Shown here piece by piece: positions 11,031-22,517 of a DNA stretch of 64,000 nt. Source of the stretch: Sphagnum compactum (Eukaryota > Bryophyta > Sphagnopsida > Sphagnales); NCBI GenBank assembly GCA_965153455.1, contig OZ234497.1, positions 3,844,001 to 3,908,000 on the forward strand. Reading direction: 5' to 3'. Within the stretch, counting starts at the first letter, position 1, and each line of letters begins with the position of its first letter. The position numbers and the translations under genes were made by a program. The notes under the pieces were generated by a model. It was given only the letters and a program-made list of their open reading frames with translations. It was not told where the DNA came from and did no database searches.

Positions 11031-11700
11031 TTTTCGAGGGGGGGGGTTTCCCTTGCTCCCAATGTGTTCCCATGATATTCCCATCAAAATTTCAAGCTCC
11101 CAATGTGTCCCCAAATGCATTCCTCGAGATGTTTGCAATAGGACTTGGGTTTTATCCCATATGGATTGCCCAAAGTTCAACTCCCTTGTATATAAACTAA
11201 ATCAATAGAATTCAGGGGTGCACATTTGCTTCTATTTTGCAACCGGGGGCCCAAAGAGGTGGTTCTATTGGGAACATAGTCATATTAATTAGATCATGGG
11301 TGAAATCACAAGTTTTTCTTTTTCTTTGAGTCCAAATCCAACATTTTATAACCTTAATATGGCCACTAAGAGGCCTCACTCAAAATTATCAAGGTACAAG
11401 CATAGGTGCTAGTTCATCCTGGCCATTTTTTTCTTTTGTTCCCAATGTGTTCCCAAAGTGTTCATAGATGTAGTGCTTAAGATGTTCCCAACAGCACCTA
11501 GGTTTTTTCTCATTTGGTTTGGCCAAAATGTAACTCCCTTTACATAAACTAAAAAAGTGAAATTTAAGGGTGCACATTTGTTTCAATTTGCAACTGGGGG
11601 GTTTGAAGAACTGCTCCTATTGGGGGTGTGCCCAATGATCCAAAATATTCGATGATGGACCAATCAATATGGCTCCTTTCCAAAAAAAAGAAAATTTTTT
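11031..11700. repeat. Two diverged copies of a ~250-bp repeat
   Basis: Segments near 11040-11290 and 11425-11660 share the order CCCAATGTGTTCCC, a TTTTATCCCAT-like or TTTTCTCATTTGG-like stretch, CAACTCCCTT, ATAAACTAAA, GGGTGCACATTTG and a G-rich tail. A third, more distant relative lies at 36020-36290. Related ends reading TTGGTGATGGGTCAATCAAA recur at 36265, 52060 and 61730. Confidence 0.65.
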
Positions 11701-13560
11701 GGGTGCATCCATGATTTAATTAATATGAATCACTATGTCCCCAAAATAAGCATGGCGCCCCCAATAAAATTATAAGGCACATGAACAATGCACTCAATTT
11801 CATCCACATGTTTTTGTCAATTAACTTTTCAAACATATGTGTAATGTAATTCTTTGGCGAAATTCCACAAAATTCCAACATGCAAAATATGATTTCGACT
11901 TGGATTAATGCCACTTCAACTGCATGGCCATATTGAAATCAAAACCCATTCATAGTTGTCATTTCACCATGGCTGCTAATTACCATTATTTGAAGGATTG
12001 CAAGAGTTCAAGGTGGTAGTGGCAGGAGCAAAAGAAGGGAAGCAAAGATGACATGTTGTCGACGACGCTGAAGAAGCTCAGTGTACATGAGATTCTACGG
12101 CAAGAATGGGTGGGTGCATCATGTTTGGAGAATAAACCCATGTTATGCCATGTATTTTATAGGTGCATGTACTCTAATATTAGTACATATGGTGTAGTGT
12201 TAGGTAGTGGAAACAACTATGATTCTGCTAATGATCAGCACAATAACTATATTACTTGCCAGGGGATGTTGGAGCCTGCAATTTGGGTATTTATGTTTCG
12301 GGATGGGAATTGAAGTCTACATCAGCTACTGATGTCAGTTTGTATGTCCCCTCTGGGCATCTATTCAATAAATTTGGGTACCTACGTTTCTATGGATTAC
12401 TAAGGGGGTGTGCGCAACCATTTTATTTTTAATTTGCAAAAGGAGCCACTTGAGCCAGAAGGACCCTATAGGCATTTGTGTCGAGGTCTTTTTAGTGACA
12501 TCCCCTTCGTAAATCCGCCAAAAAGAAAGGGGGGGGGGGGAAGGCATTTATGCATTCTACCACTTAGTGGGTGGGACTTTACAAGTATTCCTAATGGTCC
12601 TCCCAATTATATTCCTTTTAGGAACTCCTAGAAGGGATATTAACAAACATAAGGTGCTAATTAAAAGACATTGGGAAAGTTGTGTGGGTCCCTCTCTTTG
12701 GGCCCTTTTGGCTGTGTGTTTTTTGGCCTCCCCCTTTTTGTCTCCCTTAGGATGATTCTGGCCATCGTTCTTTTATTGGGTTTTTTTTTGGTGTAAAAGA
12801 AGAAGCCTAAGAATTGACATTTCATTTATATGCAATACACTTGGGAAGATGCTATCTATTCCAAATGTAATATAAAAAAAATATTGCAAATGAATGAGGT
12901 TTGAATTGCCAATGAATTGAAATAATGGTCAAACATGCATTTAAAGTTTACCAAAATTCACTACCAAGTTCAAGTAGGCACCCTAAAAAATAAAAAGGCA
13001 TTTCCCCCCTTTGGTATTTTAACAACCAAAACTTTGTTAAATCGGGTGCAAAATGGTCGCCACCTCAACTACATCACAAAAGATGCAAAAAAAAAACATT
13101 AAATGCAATGTTGAATTTCCCTTTGGCAAAAGGTCTAGCAAGAGTTTCACTTGCACACACCATTAAGTAGACCTTTTTTAGACCTAGAGTGGGGTGTAAT
13201 AGTGAGCCATTATCCCCATTGTTCAAAAAATCAACATGTTTTAAACATGCCATATTAATGCACTGATGCTTGGTAAGGGTGATAATTGTGTGAACATTTG
13301 CACACTTGCTTGATAATGTTTTGATGGTTACATGTTAAACAAAGCCTTAGTGGGAGGGCATTACTAGTGGTGTTGGATTCCTGATTTCAAATGGAACCTT
13401 CCTTTATGGGCATTGGAGCCTTGGTCTCAATTATTTGGATTTCTCATCCCTTCTATTCGACCTTTATGTTTCATACAACTAGTTTGGGTCAAACATGAGG
13501 TTGAATATCATCTTCAATACTCAAAGCTAAAACCCCATCCTTCACGCCTAGAATGAACCA
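11700..13560. other. Intergenic, no supported gene
   Basis: Low-complexity AT-rich sequence with several homopolymer runs (for example a G run near 12530). The open frames are short and unsupported. Confidence 0.5.
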
Positions 13561-13820
13561 ACAACCCCTCCCCCCCAGTGCACCACTAAGGATGGATGGT
13601 AAAGGGACTAGGAAACAAGCTTCAAGTGGGTTCCAATTTTGTATCTAACTATATGTTAGGTAACGAAACCAACCCTTACAAATAGGTACAAACTACTTAA
13701 GTGCCTACTAGTCTTCTAGTTTTTTATCTATCTACCTATACATATGACCTACTCCTTATTGAATGGGTTACCAAGGTGAGATTAAATGTGAACTCAGTTG
13801 AGGTTCATCCACAACTAGTG
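13560..13820. repeat. Diverged fragment of repeat family Y
   Basis: It shares the order AAGGATGGATGGTAA, a CTACCTATA-rich stretch, GGGTTACCAAGGTGA and CAGTTGAGGTTCATCCACAA with 31410-31670 and 55665-55960. It is clearly more diverged than those two are from each other. Confidence 0.6.
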
Positions 13821-14109
13821 TTTGCCACACCCATGGTCTCCTCCCCCCCCCAAACCCTGAAGTTAAGACTTGATTATGCAATTGTGCCTCAAGGTATGCC
13901 AACACATTAGGGCATTTTAATATCGATTGCATCTATACAACTGTTTTCAATAGTTGGTGGCTTTTGAGTCATATTATTGAAAGCAGTTGTGTTTACAGCT
14001 ATTTGATATGCACACATTGGTTGTATGTGTTTTGACTGTGAATTTAGCTTGTCTTACAGTCCACAACTATACACTATCTATTGGTATTGCTAGTATTTGA
14101 CATAGTGGG

Positions 14110-15575
14110 GTTAAAATTGAAGAGCAAAATTAAGGCATGGGGTTACAATTGAAGAGCAAATTAGGTCGTGGGGTTGCAAACAAGGAGATGATAGTCACTG
14201 CAAAACAATAATATGCTGCGATTAGGTCATTGAACCTATGGTTGGGTGGCAGGCCATGAAATGAAGGTCAGTTCACCAAAACCATGGAAGCATATGTAGG
14301 TCACAACGAAAGCCTCATCAATGCAAACATGAGGCGAATTTTGTGCTATTGTTCCAAACCATAGACAACAAGAAAGTTTGTTCTGACAGCCTTCCAACTT
14401 TCATTTATGCATATAGTCCATTGACCACCCAAAATTTTCAACAATCGATTGAATTATTGCTACTAGACTACATCAAGCGCCAAGTTGGTATGTTCAAGCT
14501 TGTGTCAAGTTGCACTGATTGAACATGAATAGGTATGCATTTTAGTTTAATGTCATGACCCATTTCACATCATGGTTGTACACGATTTGTGGCAATATGG
14601 GTACTAGGCACATATGGCCTGACACCCACTTACAATGTATTTGACAACAGTGGATCAGTGTTGTCGGGGGGATCCTTGTTGAGGTGACAAAGTGGAACCA
14701 ATTGTGAACCATGTACATGAGTTGTTTGCCAAAACAAAACAACGCATCATGAAATGCTCAAATAGGAAACCTTTTAAAGTTTTTTACATTTACCTTATGT
14801 GCACAATAATTCTAGACCATTAAAACGGTCATTATAACAATTGTGACTCAAAAGTGGAACATCCTAGAAGTTCAAAGCTAGGTTTCAATTCCAAACTTTA
14901 GATCTCATTTTTCAAAATGGGTGGCATTGTAATCGAGAAGCAAATTAGGGCCTAGGGTTGCAAACAAGGAGATGATTGTCACTAAAAAACAACAATACAC
15001 ATGAGGTTGGGTCACTCAAACTATCGTTGGGTGATAGGGCATAAATGATGGTCCGCCAACCGAAACAAATATGTAGGTCACAACAAGAGCCTCATTGAAA
15101 CAAACGTGAGGTGAATTTTGTGCTATTGCTCCAAACCATAGTCAACAAGAAAAATATGTTTTGACATCCTTCCAACTTTCATTTGTGCATACATTCCATT
15201 GACCACCCAAATTTGTCAGGGGCAAATTGAATTGTTGTTTGACTACATCAAGTGCTAGGTTGGTATGTTCAAGCTTGTGTCGAATTGCACTGACTGAACA
15301 TGAATAAATATGTGTTTCAATTTAATGTCATGACCCATTTCACATCATGGTTGTGCATGATCTGTGACAATATAGGTACTAGCTAGGCACATATGGCTTG
15401 TAACCCACGTACAATGTATTTGACAACAATGGATTAGTGTTGTCAGGGAGATCTTCAGTGAGGTGGCATAATGGAACCAATTGTGCACTATGTACATGAG
15501 TTGCTTGCTAGGACAATGCCTTGGTTCACACCCAATATGTGCATGACCAATATATGTTTTCGATACATATGTTGG
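14110..15575. repeat. Tandem pair of ~800-bp repeats
   Basis: Segments near 14110-14760 and 14935-15575 align throughout. Both carry GCAAATTAGG, GGTTGCAAACAAGGAGATGA, TGTAGGTCACAAC, CCATTGACCACCCAAA, TTGGTATGTTCAAGCTTGTG, CATGACCCATTTCACATCAT and ACAATGTATTTGACAACA. A linker near 14815-14930 also matches 25725-25850, so part of the unit is dispersed. There is no conserved open frame. Confidence 0.8.
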
Positions 15576-16100
15576 CAATATATTTCAATTCTTTCTAAAT
15601 TTTCCTTGGTTTGGTTGTGATGCAACCATAAAGCATTACACATGTTTACAATCGTTCAATTTTTGCATTGGCAAGTTCTTCATGGTCATGCATTTATTGC
15701 ATGTTCCCTAAACCACCTAGAGTAGATACCAGATAGGATCAATATCTTACATTACAAAGTGCATGAATTACCTACACAATGCAAATTATTGGGTGCGAAT
15801 TGACCAATGAAACTAAGGTCAAATGCACTTGGGTTGTGACTTGAACACATGTTTCTAACACCATTTTTTTACAATTTAGGCCTCCAAAGTGTGATGGGTA
15901 TGGTGTGCAACAATGCCATGTCTTGGAAGCCAAAGTTTGCAAAATGTAGATCCTTGCCCTCTATGTTCTAGCTTCATTTGGAGAAGGTTAGTTCCTCCCA
16001 TGTACTATAAGTTTGGGCTTGTATCTTCAAAGCATGTTGTACTCTTCTTTGTGCATGTTTAAAGTTGTCAAAAGCAAGTCTTTACTCGTAAATGTTCCAC
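15576..16100. other. Intergenic, no supported gene
   Basis: Nothing recognisable was seen beyond general AT-rich sequence. Confidence 0.5.
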
Positions 16101-16240
16101 TGGGCATTCTTTTATATGTGGGACCCGTTTGAACTTGACCATCAGGTGGGACAAGATTGTGGGTTACATTTACTGGGCATTCTTTTGTATGTGGGACTTG
16201 TTTGAACTTGACCATCAGGTGGGACAAGATTGTGGGTTCA
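16101..16240. repeat. 73-bp tandem duplication
   Basis: Two units begin with TGGGCATTCTTTT at 16101 and 16174. Both continue through TTGAACTTGACCATCAGGTG and GGGACAAGATTGTGGGTT, with only a few differences, so the duplication is recent compared with its surroundings. Confidence 0.9.
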
Positions 16241-17500
16241 AAGAGCATATGCAATTATGTAATACATCGTACCAATCAACATCGTGGTAATATCTTTCTT
16301 ACTTATTTACAATTGGAATACAACAAATTAGTGGACCATTAACACTAGGAGAAAAAGGTCATTCTCTAACCAACCAATTTTCGATTGCATGTCGAACTCA
16401 ACTTGCCATCAATTGCATAATTATATTTATTTCAACAAATTCCACATGGCCCGCTTCACACTTCAACTTAGTGGACTTTTTGACTAGGTTGGTAAATGTA
16501 CAACGTTGACCATTGCTACCAATTGACCATTGATTTTTATTTTTAATTAATAAATTCATAGTCAAACTATAGTGGAAAGATCCATTTTCAAAATTTGTTA
16601 AACTCCATCATGTTGATCGTTTCATTGTCTTGGTTAGCCTTGTTTATGGATGGATGAATGTTGAAATTTTGATGGATGAATAAGGTTTATGTTTTCCATT
16701 ATAATTCAACTTTGATTTGACTTTAAGTTCAACTTAATTGCAACTTTTTAATAACTTTGTTGTGATTAGTTTCCAACTTTGGTAATTTCACAACCCCTTA
16801 ATCTTGAAGTCAATAACTTTCATTACATTGCACTTTGCCACTAGAAACCTTAAATTTGTTGGAAAATTTTCTGTTTCATAATGTCTAAATGTGATAGAAC
16901 ACCAAAAGTGGGAGAACACAAACACCTTCATATAAAGTCATTGGGGATGGTATTGGAGTGGTTAAAAAGTGTGGAACATTAAGTTGACATGTATTTGTTT
17001 ATTGAAACAAACATCTACCTCCTAGAATTTTTTTCTTTGGGATTGTTTTTTAAAATTATGTTGCATTGATTCACTGAATAATAGTGATTCTCCTTAGAGA
17101 AGAGTATTGTACCACCATTATTAGAGTGGTTGGTGCATTTGGCATTGCCCCTCATGCATCCAACACACTTCCATACTCATTTGTGCTAATATACTCCCCA
17201 TAAGTGTCTAGGAACAGATGTTTGTTTCATGGTTATGCAATATAACCTTCCACCATGGGTTGGAAGAATCATTGGAATAAAAAATTTATTGGACTTATGA
17301 TGGGAAAACAAATGGTTCATTGCCATTCACCAACATATGTCGAAAGTTGGCCATTAAAAATCCGGCCTCATCTCGTTTATAAGTTGGATTACCCCAACTA
17401 CATAATTATGGTTAATTAATTAATTAATAATTAACTATTCATGAGTTAAATTATTTAATTAATATTAATGATAATTAATATTAATTTAGTATCTACAAAT
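16241..17500. other. Intergenic, AT-rich
   Basis: No gene is seen. 17405-17500 is almost pure A/T with interleaved TTAATTAATT palindromes, which could behave as an unwinding or matrix-attachment type sequence; that is a guess from composition. Confidence 0.5.
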
Positions 17501-19035
17501 TAATTCAAACTAAAAAGTTTTAAAGTTTTTTTCAAAACATTTCAAACAAAATATCATAGTTTTGGATTTTGAAATTTTATTTATTTTTCATTATGTTGCT
17601 ACATTTAAAATTCAAAGAGGTATTGTAAATCGCTAGTTATGTACCCATATCTTTTTAAATCATTCAAAACAAAATTACATATAGTAAAGGAAGAAAGTAG
17701 CTTCCCTTGAATCCGGACGGACAGTAGCTAAATATAGCTGAAATCGATGACCGTCGCGTTCCTAATAAGGGGGGCAAAATGTGGACCCCGTGTGGACAGG
17801 CGCAGGTGTGGTAGTGACTGAGCCTTGGAGTTCCAACCATAAGGCTCCAAGTGGCTGAAGAAGAGCTCAGTCCTCAGCCAAGTGGCACCCTGCCATCGCT
17901 TTAACGCCAGATTTAGCCAAACTGATTTAGTTTGTGATTTAACCAAACTGGCGATTATCCACAAATTGATATAGCCAAATTTAGCTATAGACTTCAAGAA
18001 TAGTTGCAAAGTGAGGTTGAGACTAATAGTAGTTTTCATTAATAAGAATAAATACAAATAAAAAACTCTTAAAGAATACATGTGTATGGAAATTTATCTT
18101 TTTCATAGAACTATGCACAGGTGTGTGTATTTGACGGTACATTATTACATATAGTAAAGGACGCCGTGAAGCTTTTTTCATCATGTGACCCATCCATCCA
18201 TCCATCACAAGAATTTTTTTTAAATAATTAAAAAATAAAGATGGGTAGTTTTAAAAATTGAAATGCCCTAACCTTTGTAAAGAACAGATTCCGCTTGATA
18301 ATGTGCCCTCCAGATACACTAAAACAATTATGCCAAGCGCTTTACAACTTTGAGGCCACTTATTATTGGCTAAAGTGAACCAACAGCCAGCAGCACACAC
18401 CACAAAGGTGGGATTGATGATGGTCACAGGCAGTGCAAACATCAAGATTTTCAACGGCAAGGGTCCCCATGAATACATGCAGAATGTATAGAGAGGTTTT
18501 AGAAATGTAGTTTGTAGTTGTAATTTTGTAATATGTACCGTCAAATACACACACCTATGCATTAGGCACGAGGTTCAAACTTGTTATAATGAAAAAGATA
18601 TGGGGTTTCAAACTAAAAATGTTTTAAGTTTTTTTCTCAAAAGATTTCAAACAAAATATCACAGTTTTGGAATTTGAGATTAAACTATTTTTTAATTATT
18701 TTGTTGCATTTTAATATCAAATAAATATTGTAGATCACTAATTGGTGCACCCATTATTTTTTAGATCACTCAAAATGGACCTAAAATGAAAAAAATATGA
18801 ATTGTTTTTACAAAACATTCGAAACAAAATATCATAGTTTCCAGTTTTGATATTCAACTCTTTTCTCACTGCTTTGTTGCATTTGAAGTTCAAAAACATC
18901 TTGTAAATCACTAGTTGGCACACCCACATATTTTTAAATCACTCAAAATGGACTTAAAATGAAAAAGATATGGGGTTTCAAACTACATATGGTTTTTAAA
19001 AAATTCTTCAAAACATTTGAGACAAAATATCAACT
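17500..19035. repeat. Diverged ~180-bp tandem repeat, interrupted
   Basis: Units near 17505-17690, 18594-18780, 18783-18960 and 18961-19035 (partial) share a TTTCAAACAAAATATCA core, a TGTTGCATTT core, a TTGTA(A/G)ATC(A/G)CTAG-like core and an AAATCACTCAAAATGGAC end. The first unit is separated from the rest by about 900 bases containing an inverted-repeat segment (18112-18561). Confidence 0.8.
18112..18561. mobile_element. Inverted-repeat-bounded segment, about 450 bp
   Basis: The left arm at 18112-18141 (TATGCACAGGTGTGTGTATT onward) is the near-perfect reverse complement of the right arm at 18534-18561, with one mismatch over about 28 bases. The interior encodes nothing recognised. It interrupts the ~180-bp repeat array. 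An ACATATAGTAAAGG motif occurs both before it (17678) and inside it (18148). No clear target-site duplication was found, so a transposon origin is inferred only. Confidence 0.5.
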
Positions 19036-19194
19036 TGACTATAACTATAATTTTTATCCTATATTGTTCATCATACCTTTCAAGTTTATAAACTACATGA
19101 TGAAGTTAGTGCACCAAGTGTTTTTAAGAGGTGAAGTTGGCACCTAAGACAAACTAATAAAAAAAGTTTGACCTTAAAGGCCACGTGGTGAAAA

Positions 19195-20235
19195 AAAGGA
19201 TTATTTGAAGCCTACTTATCTACCTTAAGCCTAAGTAGCATTATGGTCTACTTATTTACCTAGGCCTACCTAACTACATAGGTTAAAGTTAGGGAGGTCT
19301 ATATAATAAGTAGGCCTAGTAGGTAAATACCTATTTATTTATTTTTAAGTAGACCTACATACCTAAAGCTAAGCCTACACATAATTTTAGGTAGGGACAT
19401 GTGTCAACAAACTATTGCTTAAAATCTTTGCTCTAAATATAACTAAATATAACTCTGAGTAGGATAATTCATGAAGTTGGAAAATAATTGAAACTTCAAT
19501 TTTAAGATCTGGACGAAGGTGGATGAACTTCATCCAAAAGTTGAAAATGTTCTATTAACTAAAATGGTCTCACTTTCAACTAAAATCACTAGTAAAACTT
19601 TTAGGTTTTGCAATTGTTGTTTATAACTAAAATTTAGTTGCATGTGACACATGCAATTGCAAATTTGTGTAGTTGTTTAAAACAAGTTGCACATGACATT
19701 TAGTTGCATGCAACACTACATATGCAACATGTATATACAGTGTTAATATACATGTTCATCCATACATACCAATCCAAATGTAGTTGCACCTTATGTGCAA
19801 CTCTCCTTGCAACTAATCAAATTCTGACACATGTTTAAAAATTGGAAGATGTGCTTGTAAACACATGTCACTATTTAATTATTTTTGTGTCTTCAAAATT
19901 AAAAATGCATTGGATTAATTTTGATCGTTAAAGTTTCTGCCATAAGGATGATGACACGTGGCACATCATGGAACGTTCATTGACCATCTAACACGTGTCC
20001 ATTTTTAAACCATCAATTATATGGTGACACATGGCAATTAAGGCCCACCTATTTTTATTTTTAAATATTAATTAATGAAATCTAAATCATCCAATGTATG
20101 GCTAATAAGATGTTAACACGTGGTGTAAATAATTATTGAACATTACTAGGTAGGTAGGTTTACTTAGGTATGTAAGTAGGTTGAAAAGTAGCTAAACTTA
20201 GGCTATATAGGTAGGTTTAGAATAATCTAATTTTA
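19195..20235. repeat. CCTAC/GTAGG-rich segment
   Basis: 19200-19390 and 20140-20220 are dense in CCTAC and GTAGG motifs on both strands, giving many short self-complementary stretches. Between them lies ordinary AT-rich DNA rich in ACACATG and TTGCAACT motifs. The two ends may be termini of one element, but I could not define exact arms. Confidence 0.45.
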
Positions 20236-21290
20236 TTTTAAAGTTTAACCATTTTATAAAAGTCAAGCTTTTTTAATTCAATCATCCCTAATGGCACTTG
20301 GTATTTAGTTACTACATAACTATTGCTCCTAGTTATATATTGAGCCAAATAAAATTGGAAGCCAAAGGATATGTGATAAAAAATTCCATTGTAAACTTCA
20401 TGAACCAACTTAGTTGTACATTAGATGCAACTATTGTATTAGAGTATGTTCGCCAAGGGAAGGCTCTATTGCTTATGGTCTCGAAACAAAACTTGAAGCC
20501 CTTCTCTTGGTGCATCTAGCACACTAAGAATGATCAAAAATGGATTAAAACTAAGAAAGTTATGCCCCCCCCCCCCAAGTAAAAGGGGTAAAAAATTCAA
20601 AAAAAAAAACCATTAAACGTTACAAAGGCTGGTTCTTAAACACTCAAAAAGTTCTTTTTATGTTGCTCTGTTGCTATTAGAATTCAAACATGATTTGTAG
20701 AACTTCAAGTGATGCTCCTATAACACTTTAAATCTTTTAAAAAATGAATAAAAAATAAGAAAGTGATGAGGTTTGAAAGTAGGAAGGGTCCAAAGAGAAG
20801 AAAAAAGAAAAAAAAACGTTTTGTAACTTGGGAAGCTTATTTTTCATATTTTTCATATTTTTCTTCTTGTTAATTTGTCATTATTACCTTTTTTTTTTGC
20901 ACTTAAAAAATGATTGTAAGATATTTTTAATAATTATGATTACTTAATGAAAATATTATTTTAATATTATTATCTAGCTTAAATTAGTAATTAGCTTAAG
21001 ATGTTTGTGTACTTGTAGGTTAATTAGTGTAGACTATTTATCATAAATATTTTAACATATATAATAAAATTTAAATATATAATATGTATTGAATATATAG
21101 ATAATTAATTATCTTATGATTATTTATAATAAATTTTAATACTATCATATTAATTAGTTCTGAATATTTTTTTAATCATATTTACATTTTTTGAAAAAAA
21201 TTACAAATAAAATATAATAAAAAGGTTTTACTTACCAAAACAAATATTTAGATATATTTGATAATTTCTTTTTGAAAATTTACAATATTT
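20236..21290. other. Intergenic, very AT-rich
   Basis: No gene is seen. 20930-21290 is nearly all A/T with TATAAT and TTAATT runs. A C10 homopolymer lies near 20567. Confidence 0.5.
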
Positions 21291-21291
21291 A

Positions 21292-21547
21292 AACCATGGT
21301 TTACTTTAGCTTAATCTAATTTACCATAATTTAGTTTAGCCTAACTTAATTTAGCCATAATTAGTTTGACTTAATTTAATTTAGCCATGTTTATTTTAAC
21401 TTAATTGATTTTAGGTTAATTTATTTAAACCATAATTAATATAGTCTAATTTATTTTAGCCATAAATAATTTAATCTAACTTAATTTAGCCATTATTAGT
21501 TTGGCCTAAATTAATTAAACCGTAATTAATTTAGCCTAACTTAATTT
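21292..21547. repeat. 30-bp minisatellite, about 8.5 units
   Basis: Units of 29-31 bases follow the pattern (A/G)(A/G)CCATAATTAGTTTAGCC, then TAACTTAATTT. I count eight recognisable units plus one shortened unit. The unit is AT-rich apart from its conserved GCC and CC positions. Confidence 0.85.
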
Positions 21548-21839
21548 AATTATGATTTAAATATCCCCTTCATATGTATAACCCCTTATTGATTGGGGCC
21601 CGTTCTTTTAATTAGCTATCTTTGGTCAAAAACAGAAGGGCATCAAGGTCCTTATTTAATAAATTAGGATAAGGATTGTCTAGCCTGCATATAGTTAACT
21701 AGATTGATTAATGGTGAGCCAGTTCCTTAATTAATACATGTTCTTGATCTACCCAACTATCTAAGCTCAAAGATCAACCATCTTTGAGATGTATGTACCT
21801 CCATGTTGCTATGTGTAGAAGTCCTTGAGGCTAGATTGT

Positions 21840-22475
21840 GTCTACTCATGCTTCTTACAATGCCAATGCCTCCTAGTGGTGGCCACCTGCATGACCCAGT
21901 GCGGCAAAGAGCAAGAGATGACAAATTGTGGAAAAGGGAGTTCTAGTGGGCGTCTGAGCATGGGGTGGCAAATGTGCGGTGCCCATGCACCAAATGTGCA
22001 GGAAGGGGCTATCCTGTGTTGCTTGGCACAATCCAAGACCCACCTTATTTTGAATGGGAGAAACCCCTTGTTTAGGGTGTGGAAGGGCCCAGGCCCAACA
22101 AATGCCTTTGATGAAGAATGGGCAGAAGAAACTAAGGCCCCTAAGGTGCGACAGGTAGTGGATGAAGGTGTCAACACAAGGCAACTACTAGATGACATTT
22201 TCCCACCATCAAACAATGAACAAGCTGGTGCAACAATTTATGACTTGGACTCAAATCCTTCCATTGAAAGAATGGTGGAATTGGGCATGCTACAAGATGT
22301 TTGTGAGATCATGGAAGAGCTAGCACATGTCCCTGAAAACATGCATGGGCAATTTGATGTTGATGGGGGTGGATAAATGATGTGGGAAACTAGAGGGGGT
22401 GATCTAGGGGCCAGAACAATGCCTGTTGAGGACATATCAAGTGAAGCTAATGCCTTACAGAAAGCTTGCTAGTCA
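21840..22475 (+). pseudogene. Remnant of a CACTA-type transposase-associated domain
   Basis: One frame reads HGVANVRCPCTKCAGRGY, GTIQD around 21955-22040. A second frame, entered by a one-base shift near 22040, reads HLILNGRNPLFRVWKGP. Together they follow the plant transposase-associated domain pattern: a CPCxKC zinc-binding-like motif, a spacer, HLxxxGF, then Y/F and a Trp. That domain sits at the N-terminus of many CACTA (En/Spm) transposases. The second frame stays open to 22376 with an acidic stretch (RQLLDDIF, IMEELAHV), and further sense-like sequence follows in another frame to about 22475. There is also an in-frame TAG before the CPC motif. No terminal repeats starting CACTA were found nearby. 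Family assignment is from memory of the motif, not a search. Confidence 0.5.
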
Positions 22476-22517
22476 TTATTTCCTGGTACTAGGTCTACAA
22501 TGTTAACATGCACATTA

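Noticed and set aside
12530-12541. G homopolymer as a regulatory or quadruplex element
   Set aside because: Single runs of G or C (also near 13570, 20567 and 46840) are isolated and may be sequencing-length noise; there is no four-tract pattern.
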